The position numbers were made by a program, and so were the translations under genes. Below the pieces are notes generated by a model. It had not been told where the DNA came from. It worked only from the letters and a program-made list of their open reading frames with translations, and did no database searches. 64,000 bases of DNA from Porticoccus hydrocarbonoclasticus MCTG13d (lineage in GTDB: Bacteria; Pseudomonadota; Gammaproteobacteria; Pseudomonadales; Porticoccaceae): positions 1,178,001 through 1,242,000 of the forward strand of contig NZ_JQMM01000001.1 in assembly GCF_000744735.1 (NCBI RefSeq), given 5' to 3'. Of this stretch, positions 1 through 7,664 are shown in pieces. The first letter of the stretch is position 1, and every line of letters begins with the position of its first letter.

Positions 1-203
1 ATTTTTAGGGTATGAATAGGACTTCGTGTGGTGAGGGAAAGAGTAAATGCCCATCGGCGCCATCATATATAGGTGTCACAGACATTCGATGTGTGAGGGT
101 TGCCTTGCGGTCAGGGGGGGTAAAGGTTAAAGGGGTGTGGTTGGTCTTATTGAACCGTCTGAATACCTTAAAACCCCCGAGATTAAGTTAAAAGCTTGGG
201 GGA

Positions 204-224
204 GATGGCGCACCCGAGAGGATT
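204..224 (-). repeat. 21-bp copy of the tRNA-Arg 3' end
   Basis: These 21 bases are identical to 383-403, the CCA end and 3' half of the T arm of the tRNA-Arg gene at 385-461, in the same orientation. The match stops abruptly: the bases after it (GACTC) do not continue the tRNA sequence. A short copy of a tRNA 3' end is what site-specific recombination at a tRNA leaves (attL/attR), but it could also be the stump of a tandem tRNA copy. No integrase lies between the two copies, which are only 179 bp apart. Confidence 0.75.
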
Positions 225-229
225 GACTC

Positions 230-250
230 AAAACGGCTGGTGGCCGTTTT
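230..250. terminator. Bidirectional terminator-like hairpin
   Basis: AAAACGGC / GCCGTTTT form a perfect 8-bp stem around a 5-base loop, giving an A-run and a T-run on either side of a GC core. It lies between the tRNA 3'-end copy and the tRNA terminator, so it may once have ended a transcript belonging to that copy. Confidence 0.5.
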
Positions 251-345
251 GCTCCCTGCGGGACTGCGCCGCACTGCGGCTTGGTCCAACTTCCTGACGG
301 AAGTTGTCGAACCTCTTATCGGTTCGAACACTTACCGGTGTGCCA

Positions 346-373
346 AACAAAAATCCCGGCACAGGGCCGGGAT
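346..373 (-). terminator. Rho-independent terminator of tRNA-Arg
   Basis: ATCCCGGC and GCCGGGAT form a perfect 8-bp stem with a 5-base loop. On the minus strand it is followed by a short T-run, and it begins 12 bases beyond the encoded CCA of the tRNA. Position and orientation fit termination of the tRNA transcript. Confidence 0.8.
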
Positions 374-384
374 GTTCGTATGGA

Positions 385-461
<77 letters not shown>

Positions 462-703
462 GTTACTGACTATCTGAATTGTAGACCCATTACGCTTCTG
501 GGTTAGTCGATACGATACCGCTATACTGTACGACCATTTTGATATGGATAAGGTTATCTGAGCGGGCGCAATCATATAGCGTCACTGTCCGTTAGTCTAT
601 TTTTCTGGCAGTCATCGCTCATCTGTAAAAAAGAATGATATCTGGGAAATGATTTCTGAAGGGTATCGTTTATCGGTTTGTCTGTTCAAGGAGTGTTGTA
701 TCC

Positions 704-1366
704 GTGAGAGTTGGGTTACTTGTCAGTATTGTTGGATTGCTTGTGCTTGCAGGCTGCGCCCAGGTACAACCGCAGAGTGAGTCATCGACGAGTGTGGTGG
801 ACGAACAGTCCAAAGTGGATGCGACCCCTGTGGAGCCGTTGTGCCCCGCCCCACCCCCCTGTCCGGTTTGCAAGATGCCAGCGGTGATGTGTCCAGAACC
901 CAAAGTCGTTGAAAAAGTTGTGGTCAAAACGGTGCCTGCCACAGCCGGAGAGTTGAACCTGCCAATTATTGGGGAAATCGAATATGTCTTTGTTGACCCA
1001 CCCGGCATCAAGATGGAGGCCAGGGTTGATAGTGGGGCTGAAACATCTTCCATCCACGCGGAAAATATCCAGATGATAGAGCGGGATGGTATTCGATTTG
1101 TCCGATTTGTCATCCCCGATCCCAACACAGGTAAAGCTATTAGTCTCGAGCAAAAACTGGCCCGTACGGTATTGATCAAACGAAAAGTCGGTGAACCCGA
1201 ACGTCGCTATGTGGTGAAGCTCTGGATAACCATGGGTGAGATTAAAGAAAATATCGAAGTGACCCTTTCTGATCGTGAAGACTTTGAGTTTTCTTTTCTG
1301 ATTGGCCGTAACCTGCTGACAGATACTGCTATTATCGACGTCAGTCGCAAACATACACTGAAGTAA
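704..1366 (+). CDS. Lipoprotein with retropepsin-like 'ATP-dependent zinc protease' (RimB-type) domain
   Basis: The 220-residue product starts at GTG 704, 9 bases after AAGGAG. Residues 1-18 are a lipoprotein signal with lipobox LAGC. A Pro/Cys-rich linker (about 20-80) leads to a C-terminal domain of about 135 residues containing DSGAETSS, the aspartyl-protease-like motif of the family annotated as ATP-dependent zinc protease (Pfam Zn_protease, RimB-like), and the later FLIGRN motif. The family is typically found beside RimK-like ATP-grasp ligases, as here: the next gene begins 6 bp downstream and the ligase follows. Attachment to the envelope and a peptide-bond-cleaving role are inferred; no substrate is known to me. 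Confidence 0.88.
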   Translation: MRVGLLVSIVGLLVLAGCAQVQPQSESSTSVVDEQSKVDATPVEPLCPAPPPCPVCKMPAVMCPEPKVVEKVVVKTVPATAGELNLPIIGEIEYVFVDPPGIKMEARVDSGAETSSIHAENIQMIERDGIRFVRFVIPDPNTGKAISLEQKLARTVLIKRKVGEPERRYVVKLWITMGEIKENIEVTLSDREDFEFSFLIGRNLLTDTAIIDVSRKHTLK

Positions 1367-1372
1367 TTAGCC

Positions 1373-2899
1373 ATGATGTCTTCCAAGCTGCAAATTTTAC
1401 TGGTGGCCGGTTTATTGATCGCTGTCGGTCTGGGATTAACGTTGTATAAAACGATTGAGCTGGACTTCCCACTGTTGCCGGGTGAAAAGCAGGATGTCTG
1501 GACACTGGAGTCCAAGATCACTTTCAATCCGGGTGATGGTCCGGTGGAAATTGCACTGGCACTGCCGGAAACCCAGGCGGGCTGGGTGATGCTCGACGAA
1601 TATTTTGCATCCTCCGGATTCGGTTTTTCGGTAGAAGATGATGCGGGAAAGCGGCAGGCAAAGTGGACGCGTCAGTCCCAGGAACACCCCACGACGCTCT
1701 ACTACAAGTTGCAGGTTTATCGTGCGGACATCTCAGGGCTGGGAGCCAGCAGGGTGCCCTCAGTGGTATCTCCCGAGCTCAGCAATGATCGGCGGACTGC
1801 CATGGAGCGTGTGGTATCCAGCTTGCGGGAACGCTCCTCCGGTCCGGTCAGTTTTACGGCACTACTGCTACAGCAGCTGGCCCAGGGCGGGATGGATCAG
1901 GATGCAGCGTTTTTGTTTGGAACCCGTGAGGCAACAGATCTGACCGTGGCCATGGACGTGCTCTCTTTTGCCGGGATCCCCTCCCAGCGAGTGCGAGGGG
2001 TGTATCTGGAAGACGGTCGCCGTCGCCAGCAAATGTCGACGTTGTTGGAGGTGTTTGATAACGGTAGTTGGTATCTGTTCGATCCCACTACAGCAAAGCC
2101 CGGTTTGCCAGAAAACTTTTTTGTCTGGCAGCGGGGTGAGCGGTTCGTGCTCGATGTAATCGGCGGCACCAGCTCGCAGCTGGAATTTGCCATCGTTAAA
2201 AATACCCTGCCTGTTAAAACCGTGTTGTCCATGGAGCAGCAGGCAGGGGACAAGCTGATGCTGGATTTCTCGATTTATGCCTTACCGGTGGAGCAGCAGG
2301 GCATGTTCAAAGGCTTGTTACTGCTGCCCGTGGGCGCACTGGTGGTGGTGTTACTCAGGGTGATGGTGGGAATTCGCACATCGGGTACCTTCATGCCGAT
2401 TCTTATTGCACTGGCATTTATTCAGACTTCGCTAATTACCGGATTGGTGATCTTTCTGACTGTTGTGAGTGCCGGGTTGTGGATTCGATCCTACCTCTCC
2501 CATCTCAACCTACTGTTGGTGGCCAGGATCACGGCTGTGGTCATACTGGTAATCCTGATCATGGCAACCCTGAGTATCGTTACCTACAAAATGGGTTTCG
2601 AACAGGCGCTCACTGTGACGTTCCTACCGACAATAATCCTGTCCTGGACTATTGAGCGGATGTCGATTCTATGGGAAGAGGAGGGTGCACACGAAGTGTT
2701 GATTCAGGGGGGTGGCAGTCTGCTGGCGGCGATTCTCGCCTATCTGTTGATGACCATGGAGTTGGTGGCACACCTGACGTTTAATTTCCCCGAGTTGATG
2801 ATCAGTCTGCTGGGTGTGGTGTTGTTGTTGGGTAAATACACGGGTTACCGACTGTCAGAGTTGTATCGTTTCCGTTATCTGAGAAAGGACTGGCAGTGA
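1373..2899 (+). CDS. Inactive transglutaminase-like domain protein fused to seven transmembrane helices
   Basis: The 508-residue protein has an N-terminal membrane anchor (about 7-24), then a periplasmic domain of about 270 residues resembling the transglutaminase fold but without an obvious Cys-His-Asp triad. From about residue 310 to 495 there are roughly seven hydrophobic helices. This order matches the family 'inactive transglutaminase fused to 7TM helices', which co-occurs with RimK-related ligases. It starts 6 bp after the retropepsin-like gene, and its stop overlaps the ligase start (GTGA at 2896-2899), so the three genes are almost certainly co-transcribed. The likely role is binding or presenting a peptide substrate at the inner membrane; this is inference. 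Confidence 0.87.
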   Translation: MMSSKLQILLVAGLLIAVGLGLTLYKTIELDFPLLPGEKQDVWTLESKITFNPGDGPVEIALALPETQAGWVMLDEYFASSGFGFSVEDDAGKRQAKWTRQSQEHPTTLYYKLQVYRADISGLGASRVPSVVSPELSNDRRTAMERVVSSLRERSSGPVSFTALLLQQLAQGGMDQDAAFLFGTREATDLTVAMDVLSFAGIPSQRVRGVYLEDGRRRQQMSTLLEVFDNGSWYLFDPTTAKPGLPENFFVWQRGERFVLDVIGGTSSQLEFAIVKNTLPVKTVLSMEQQAGDKLMLDFSIYALPVEQQGMFKGLLLLPVGALVVVLLRVMVGIRTSGTFMPILIALAFIQTSLITGLVIFLTVVSAGLWIRSYLSHLNLLLVARITAVVILVILIMATLSIVTYKMGFEQALTVTFLPTIILSWTIERMSILWEEEGAHEVLIQGGGSLLAAILAYLLMTMELVAHLTFNFPELMISLLGVVLLLGKYTGYRLSELYRFRYLRKDWQ

Positions 2900-3855
2900 A
2901 ATTCATTTCTCCGGGTGAATTGCGTCGGTTGGGTGTGCTGGGCATGAACAGCCGTAACGTGAATTACATTGCTGCCACCAATGAACGCCACCGGTTTCCA
3001 TTGGTGGATGACAAGCTGAAAACCAAACGCCTGGCACAGGACCATGGTATGCGTGTCCCGAAACTGTTCGGGGTCCTCAGTATTCAGCACGAAATACAGA
3101 GTTTGGAAAAGACCCTTGAAGGGTTGGAACGTTTCGTAATCAAACCTGCCCATGGCAGTGGTGGCAAGGGGATATTGGTGGTTTGTGAACGCCGAGCTCA
3201 GGAGTTCGTCAAGTCCTCCGGTACGGTGATTAATCTGCGCGATGTAAAGCGCCATACCTCCAATATTCTCAGTGGTCTCTACAGTCTTGGTGGGCGAACG
3301 GATGTGGCAATGATTGAAGATATGATTATCTTTGATCCCTTGCTCAGTGATTTCAGCTACGAGGGGGTCCCGGATATCCGGGTGATCGTGTATCGGGGGT
3401 TCCCAGTGATGGCGATGATGCGCTGTGCAACCCATGCTTCGGATGGTAAAGCCAACCTCCACCAGGGTGCCGTGGGCGTTGGGCTGGACATCGAAACCGG
3501 TTTTAGTGTCTGTGCGGTTCAGAACAACGTCAGAGTCGACAAGCACCCTGATACAGGCATTGGCTTTAAAGCCCTTCAATTGCCCCATTGGCAGGAGATC
3601 CTCGATTTGGCCTGCGGTTGTTACGAAATGACTGGCCTGGGTTATTTCGGTGCGGATATTGTGCTCGACAAGTACCGGGGGCCGATGATTCTTGAGCTCA
3701 ACGCCAGGCCGGGTCTGGCCATACAGATTGCCAATCAGGCCGGGTTGGAAAAACGATTGCAAGCCATAGATCGGCTTGAGGCTGTTGATCGGTCCATCGC
3801 CGAGCGGACGGAACTGGCGAGAACAATGTTCGCTCAGAAACCGGATCATGTATAA
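2896..3855 (+). CDS. RimK-related alpha-L-glutamate ligase homologue (ATP-grasp)
   Basis: A 319-residue cytosolic ATP-grasp protein starting with GTG inside the stop of the preceding gene. Visible ATP-grasp features are the lysine-containing strand FVIKPAHGSGGKGILV (about residues 76-91), a large mid-domain, and the C-terminal metal-binding strand ILELNARPGLAIQIANQ, where E and N are the usual Mg ligands. It matches the 'alpha-L-glutamate ligase homologue' branch rather than classic RimK. The family forms an amide bond from a carboxylate and an amino group using ATP. With the neighbouring retropepsin-like and transglutaminase-like proteins it may build and trim a glutamyl or peptide product linked to the envelope; the product is unknown. 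Confidence 0.88.
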   Translation: MKFISPGELRRLGVLGMNSRNVNYIAATNERHRFPLVDDKLKTKRLAQDHGMRVPKLFGVLSIQHEIQSLEKTLEGLERFVIKPAHGSGGKGILVVCERRAQEFVKSSGTVINLRDVKRHTSNILSGLYSLGGRTDVAMIEDMIIFDPLLSDFSYEGVPDIRVIVYRGFPVMAMMRCATHASDGKANLHQGAVGVGLDIETGFSVCAVQNNVRVDKHPDTGIGFKALQLPHWQEILDLACGCYEMTGLGYFGADIVLDKYRGPMILELNARPGLAIQIANQAGLEKRLQAIDRLEAVDRSIAERTELARTMFAQKPDHV

Positions 3856-3890
3856 CCCTTTCCGGCTTTGAACTTTAACCCCAAACAACA

Positions 3891-3918
3891 TTCACCCCGG
3901 GAGTTTATGCGTTATAAT
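3891..3918 (+). promoter_or_regulatory. Sigma-70-type promoter for cytochrome c5
   Basis: TTCACC at 3891-3896 and a perfect TATAAT at 3913-3918, separated by 16 bp, lie 45 bp before the cytochrome start codon at 3963. The upstream gene ends at 3855, so this is the natural promoter position. Confidence 0.6.
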
Positions 3919-3962
3919 GAGGCGCTGAATCTGGTCGTTAATACGCAAAAATGGAGACGAAA

Positions 3963-4403
3963 ATGAACCAATTGAAAAAGCTGAGTGTGTTTGGCGCTGC
4001 TTTGCTACTGGTCGCAGGTATGGCCGGTTGCGGTTCTGAAGAGCAGGAAGTGAAGCTGACTGCCCAGCAAGAGAAGGACATGTCCGAGCGTCTCGCACCT
4101 GCCGGTGAAGTGGTTTTGGCGGGTAACGTACCTGAACCGACCAAAGTCGCTTCAGCTGGGCCTCGCTCCGGCGAAGACATTTACAACAGCAAGTGTGTTG
4201 CCTGTCACTCCAGTGGAGCAGGTGGTGCGCCAAAAACCGGTGTGGCCAGTGACTGGTCCCCCCGTATTGATCAGGGCATGGATGTACTCTATGCCAATGC
4301 CATCAACGGGATTCGCGGTATGCCGGCGAAAGGCCTGTGTATGGATTGCTCCGAGGACGAGGTTAAAGCAGCTGTGGACTATATCCTAGAGAAGAGTAAA
4401 TAA
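3963..4403 (+). CDS. Cytochrome c5-type monohaem lipoprotein
   Basis: I chose ATG 3963 because GGAG lies 7 bases upstream; an in-frame ATG at 3951 lacks such a site. The 146-residue product has a lipoprotein signal (lipobox AGMAGC, Cys23), a linker, and one class I cytochrome c domain: CVACH at 78-82, Met120 in GIRGMPAKG as the axial ligand, and a second Cys pair (Cys126, Cys129) of the kind that forms the disulfide typical of c5 cytochromes. It is exported by Sec, probably lipid-anchored facing the periplasm, and shuttles electrons, possibly to the NO reductase encoded downstream (inference). A strong terminator at 4421-4450 makes it monocistronic. Confidence 0.92.
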   Translation: MNQLKKLSVFGAALLLVAGMAGCGSEEQEVKLTAQQEKDMSERLAPAGEVVLAGNVPEPTKVASAGPRSGEDIYNSKCVACHSSGAGGAPKTGVASDWSPRIDQGMDVLYANAINGIRGMPAKGLCMDCSEDEVKAAVDYILEKSK

Positions 4404-4420
4404 AATCGGCTCTTTTATGA

Positions 4421-4450
4421 AAAAAACCGCGCTATTGGCGCGGTTTTTTT
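4421..4450 (+). terminator. Rho-independent terminator after cytochrome c5
   Basis: CCGCGC / GCGCGG form a 6-bp GC stem with loop TATTG, preceded by six A and followed by seven T. It starts 18 bp after the cytochrome stop codon. Confidence 0.93.
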
Positions 4451-4532
4451 ATGGCTGCGGGCTTTGTGGTCGAATGCTAGTATCTAAAAGAACCTGTTTT
4501 GGTTCATTTTCATAACCTGAATATTGAGCGCC

Positions 4533-5087
4533 ATGTCTAATTGTAGGGGTTTGATTCTGGCCGGGGGGTTGTCAACGCGAATGGGTTCAGACAAGGCCGC
4601 CTTGCGACGCAACCACCAGACGATGAAAGATTTTAGCCGGGCGTTACTCTCTGCGCTTGGTCTTGATGTGGTCGTGGCGGGTGGAGCTTCAGGCATTCCC
4701 GACCTGATTCCCGGGGTCGGCCCACTGGCAGCTATCTATTCTGTCCTGCACACTATAAAACCCTCTGCGCTTCTGGTCCTTCCTGTGGATATGCCCCTGT
4801 TGACCACAACAGTGTTGGGAGTATTGTTGGAGGAGGGTGAGAAAGCTGGTGTGCCTGTCTGTTATGAGGGCTGTTATCTGCCACTATACCTGCCAGTTAC
4901 ACAATCCCTGCGAGACTATCTCGATATGGCTTTTACGGAAGGCAGCGATCAACCGCGTTCCTTGAAGCGTATGCTTGCCGCACTGAACGGTCGACAATTG
5001 CCCATCACAGATACCGATGCGCTGCTTAATGCCAATACGCCCGAAGAGTGGCAACGAGTGGTAAGGATGCTGGATGACGTTGATTGA
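4533..5087 (+). CDS. mobA: Molybdenum cofactor guanylyltransferase MobA
   Basis: About 184 residues from ATG 4533; an in-frame TTG at 4524 is less likely. The N-terminus carries the nucleotidyltransferase signature LILAGGLSTRMGSDKA (GG...R.G.DK), followed by the GPLAAI and LPVDMPLL motifs, the latter with the metal-binding Asp. MobA attaches GMP to molybdopterin to make the bis-MGD form used by DMSO-reductase-family enzymes such as nitrate reductases. It is shorter than E. coli MobA but has the core. It is followed by moaA on the same strand after a 200-bp leader. No bis-MGD enzyme is encoded in the window, so its client lies elsewhere. Confidence 0.92.
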   Translation: MSNCRGLILAGGLSTRMGSDKAALRRNHQTMKDFSRALLSALGLDVVVAGGASGIPDLIPGVGPLAAIYSVLHTIKPSALLVLPVDMPLLTTTVLGVLLEEGEKAGVPVCYEGCYLPLYLPVTQSLRDYLDMAFTEGSDQPRSLKRMLAALNGRQLPITDTDALLNANTPEEWQRVVRMLDDVD

Positions 5088-5287
5088 GGACTAAGAAGCT
5101 AGGTCGATGTGACTGGGCAGGCCGGTCGGTAACTGAGTGTCTTCCGAAGAGCCGTGCGTTTTAGTGACAGAAAAATAATCGATCATCCGATAAGCTAGCC
5201 AGGCCAACGGCCTGGTAAAGGTATTCCGGGCTTGACCTGATGCCTTGATCGGGTACGCTCGAGACTACACCCTTTTTGGCTGTGTTT
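5088..5287 (+). other. Structured leader of moaA (possible riboswitch, not confirmed)
   Basis: This 200-bp gap between mobA and moaA contains a perfect hairpin CCAGGCC-AAC-GGCCTGG at 5199-5215 and further GC-rich self-complementary stretches up to about 5260. moaA leaders in gammaproteobacteria often carry the Moco RNA motif, so a regulatory RNA is plausible, but I could not match the conserved motif with confidence. No small ORF with a convincing start is visible. Confidence 0.35.
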
Positions 5288-6301
5288 ATGCCACCTATGC
5301 CTGACAGCAAATCGACTGTATTGACCGACCGCTTTGGCCGGGTCGTCAACTATCTGCGCCTGTCGGTGACAGATCGCTGTGATTTTCGCTGCGTCTACTG
5401 CATGGCGGAGGACATGGTCTTCGTGCCGCGTCAGCAGTTGCTGACCCTGGAAGAGCTGGCATTTGTTGGTCAGGCGTTTGTCGAGCTGGGTGTGAGTCGT
5501 ATCCGTCTCACCGGGGGAGAACCGCTGGTGCGGCGCAATCTGATGTCGCTGGTACATAGTCTGGGTAAATTGGCGGGGCTGGATGAATTGCTGCTGACCA
5601 CTAACGGCGCAAGGCTTGAGTCGGTTGCCGGGGAGTTAGTTAATGCCGGCATCAAACGCATCAATATCAGCCTCGATTCCCTGCAACCGCTGCGCTTTGC
5701 GACGATTACCCGCACAGGTGAGTTGCATCGGGTCCTGAGTGGCATCGCGGCTGCCAAGCGGGCCGGTATCGAGCGGGTTAAGATCAATGCGGTAATCATG
5801 CGTGGTCAGAACGATGACGAAATCATAGCACTGCTGGATTTTGCTCTGGAGCACGGCCTCGATATCAGCTTTATCGAGGAAATGCCTCTCGGGGTGACAA
5901 GTCGGTCTGATCGTCAGAGGGAGCTCGTCAGCAGTCAGGAAATTCGGGCCAGGATCAGCAGCTTCTACCCCTTAATGGCCAGTGCGGAAACATCCCCCGG
6001 GCCGTCACGGTATTACCGGATACCTGGCAGCAGCAGCCGGATCGGTTTTATTTCCGCTAACACCCATAATTTCTGTGAGAGTTGCAACCGTGTACGGGTG
6101 ACTTGTGAGGGGCAATTGTTGCTGTGCCTGGGCAATGAGCACTCGGTAGACCTGCGGGCCGTGATTCGTGCTCACCCCGGTGATATGGACGTGCTCAAAA
6201 CCGCCATTGTCGCGGCCATGGCCATCAAGCCAGAGCGACACCATTTTTATGATCCGGATCGGCCACAGGTAGTACGTTTCATGAATGCCACCGGTGGCTG
6301 A
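5288..6301 (+). CDS. moaA: GTP 3',8-cyclase MoaA (radical SAM)
   Basis: From ATG 5288 the product is about 337 residues; TTG 5276 and ATG 5297 are alternative starts. CDFRCVYC (Cys31, 35, 38) is the radical-SAM 4Fe-4S motif, LTGGEPLVR follows, and the C-terminal second cluster is held by CESC with a later Cys in LLLCLG. It ends in the conserved Gly-Gly tail (NATGG). It carries out the first step of molybdenum cofactor synthesis, turning GTP into 3',8-cyclo-dihydro-GTP, with MoaC (encoded at 21504-21992) acting next. A degenerate second copy of its last 50 codons survives at 9339-9488. Confidence 0.97.
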   Translation: MPPMPDSKSTVLTDRFGRVVNYLRLSVTDRCDFRCVYCMAEDMVFVPRQQLLTLEELAFVGQAFVELGVSRIRLTGGEPLVRRNLMSLVHSLGKLAGLDELLLTTNGARLESVAGELVNAGIKRINISLDSLQPLRFATITRTGELHRVLSGIAAAKRAGIERVKINAVIMRGQNDDEIIALLDFALEHGLDISFIEEMPLGVTSRSDRQRELVSSQEIRARISSFYPLMASAETSPGPSRYYRIPGSSSRIGFISANTHNFCESCNRVRVTCEGQLLLCLGNEHSVDLRAVIRAHPGDMDVLKTAIVAAMAIKPERHHFYDPDRPQVVRFMNATGG

Positions 6302-6333
6302 GAATTTTGGTGTACCTCAATAATCACTGACTG

Positions 6334-6361
6334 TTGACAACAGAACCGATTGGTCCATAAT
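6334..6361 (+). promoter_or_regulatory. Promoter and operator of the TetR gene
   Basis: A perfect TTGACA (6334-6339) and CATAAT (6356-6361) are separated by 16 bp, 6 bp before the ATG at 6368. The spacer and -10 contain ACCGATTGGTCCATAA, nearly the same as ACCGAATGGTCCCTAA at 6975-6990 before the AhpD-like gene. ACCNNNNGGT is the palindromic core of known TetR-family operators such as the NemR box. Autorepression by the encoded TetR protein is therefore likely. Confidence 0.7.
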
Positions 6362-6367
6362 TCATTT

Positions 6368-6955
6368 ATGAATCTGGGCAGACCAAGAGAATTCGATATC
6401 GACCGCGCGCTGGAATCCGCTACCCGGCAGTTCTGGGTGGCTGGTTATGAGGCAACCTCCATGGCGGAGCTGTTGGCGGTGATGAACCTGTCCAAGAGCA
6501 GCCTCTATCAGACCTTTGGCAGCAAGGAGGCGCTGTTTATTCGCTGCCTGGATTACTTCCAGACCTCCATGGCCGCCAACCTGTCGAGTCAATTGCAGAG
6601 CTCCGACTCTCCAATGCAGTTTCTCGCCGATTACCTGGAGAGCGTGATTGATGAAGCCTCCGCAAAGTCCGCGCGCAAGGGCTGTCTGCTGGTCAATACT
6701 GCCAATGAGCTCGCCCAGCGTAACCCCGCGGTCAGGGAGGCTGTGGCAAGGGGTGGAGAGAAGATGATCAGAGTCTTTGTCGAAGCGCTGGAACAGGCCC
6801 TGGCTCGGGGAGAAATTCATTCCCCCCAGTCCTTGGAAGAACTGGCTCGCTACTATTTTTCCTCGGTGAGCGGTTTGCGCACCATGGTCAAGGCAGGCGC
6901 CAGCAGAGAAGAGCTCGAACCCATTGCCAGACTCGTCATGAAGACCCTGCAATAA
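6368..6955 (+). CDS. TetR/AcrR-family transcriptional regulator
   Basis: The 195-residue product starts at ATG 6368; earlier in-frame codons would run into the promoter. Residues about 5-55 form the TetR helix-turn-helix (GRPREFDIDRALESA, then MAELLAVMNLSKSSLYQTFG and SKEALF). The C-terminal helical domain contains GCLLVNTANELAQR, as in the AcuR/ComR/NemR-like branch. It probably represses itself and the AhpD-like gene 80 bp downstream through the shared ACCGAWTGGTCC operator. Its inducer is unknown; an electrophile or oxidant would fit the partner gene (inference). Confidence 0.93.
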   Translation: MNLGRPREFDIDRALESATRQFWVAGYEATSMAELLAVMNLSKSSLYQTFGSKEALFIRCLDYFQTSMAANLSSQLQSSDSPMQFLADYLESVIDEASAKSARKGCLLVNTANELAQRNPAVREAVARGGEKMIRVFVEALEQALARGEIHSPQSLEELARYYFSSVSGLRTMVKAGASREELEPIARLVMKTLQ

Positions 6956-6972
6956 TTTTTTTGGCCACTTAT

Positions 6973-6990
6973 GGACCGAATGGTCCCTAA
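6973..6990 (+). promoter_or_regulatory. Second TetR operator, before the AhpD-like gene
   Basis: GGACC-GAAT-GGTCC is a perfect inverted repeat at 6973-6986. With the following CTAA it matches the operator in the tetR promoter at 14 of 16 positions (6345-6360 against 6975-6990). It lies 45-60 bp before the start codon at 7035, where a repressor would block transcription. Confidence 0.65.
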
Positions 6991-7034
6991 TGGTTTTTGT
7001 TTAAACCAGCAAATGTAAAACAGGAGACCTACCC

Positions 7035-7604
7035 ATGAAATCCGAATACAAGATCAGCCTACCGCCCTTGGAACTTTCGACCGCCCCTGAAACGGTCAAG
7101 CCGGTGCTGCAGGAACAGAAAAACAACTTTGGCTTTCTGCCCAATATGTATACCCATATGGCCAACGCGCCAGCGGTACTGAAGATGTACTTGCAGGGAT
7201 ACCAGTTATTTCGTGAGGAGTCATCGTTTTCCCCGGTGGAGCAGGAAGTGCTGTTTCTCACTATCAGCCGCTACCACGGCTGCGATTATTGCGTCGGCGC
7301 CCACAGCATGATCGCCGACAAGATGTCCGGGGTGCCAGGCCATGTGACTGATGCCATTCGTGACGGCGAGACCATTGATGACCCGAAGCTGCAGGCCCTG
7401 CAGGACTTTGCCGTGGCCATGCTGGAAAGTCGCGGCGCGCCCAGCCGCACGGAAGTCGAGGACTTTCTAGGCGCCGGCTTCAGCGAACAGCAGTTGCTGG
7501 AGGTGATTGTCGCCATTGCGGTGAAAACCCTCAGCAACTACAGCAATCACCTGACACATACCGAGCTGGATACTGTGTTTGAGGACTACCGCTGGGAGAA
7601 GTGA
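7035..7604 (+). CDS. Carboxymuconolactone decarboxylase/AhpD-like peroxidase-related protein
   Basis: 189 residues from ATG 7035, with AGGAG 8 bases upstream. The central motif CDYCVGAHS is the CxxC...H redox centre of AhpD-like proteins, within an all-alpha fold. The family includes alkylhydroperoxidase partners that reduce peroxides or reactive species through the Cys pair. It lies directly after a TetR gene and shares its operator, so it is probably the regulator's target and detoxifies an inducing electrophile or oxidant. It is a singleton here, without ahpC. Confidence 0.88.
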   Translation: MKSEYKISLPPLELSTAPETVKPVLQEQKNNFGFLPNMYTHMANAPAVLKMYLQGYQLFREESSFSPVEQEVLFLTISRYHGCDYCVGAHSMIADKMSGVPGHVTDAIRDGETIDDPKLQALQDFAVAMLESRGAPSRTEVEDFLGAGFSEQQLLEVIVAIAVKTLSNYSNHLTHTELDTVFEDYRWEK

Positions 7605-7664
7605 TGCCCCGATGGGTCGCGTTGATGGCGGAGCGGGACAAGTGCCTGCGCCGCCATCAATGGC

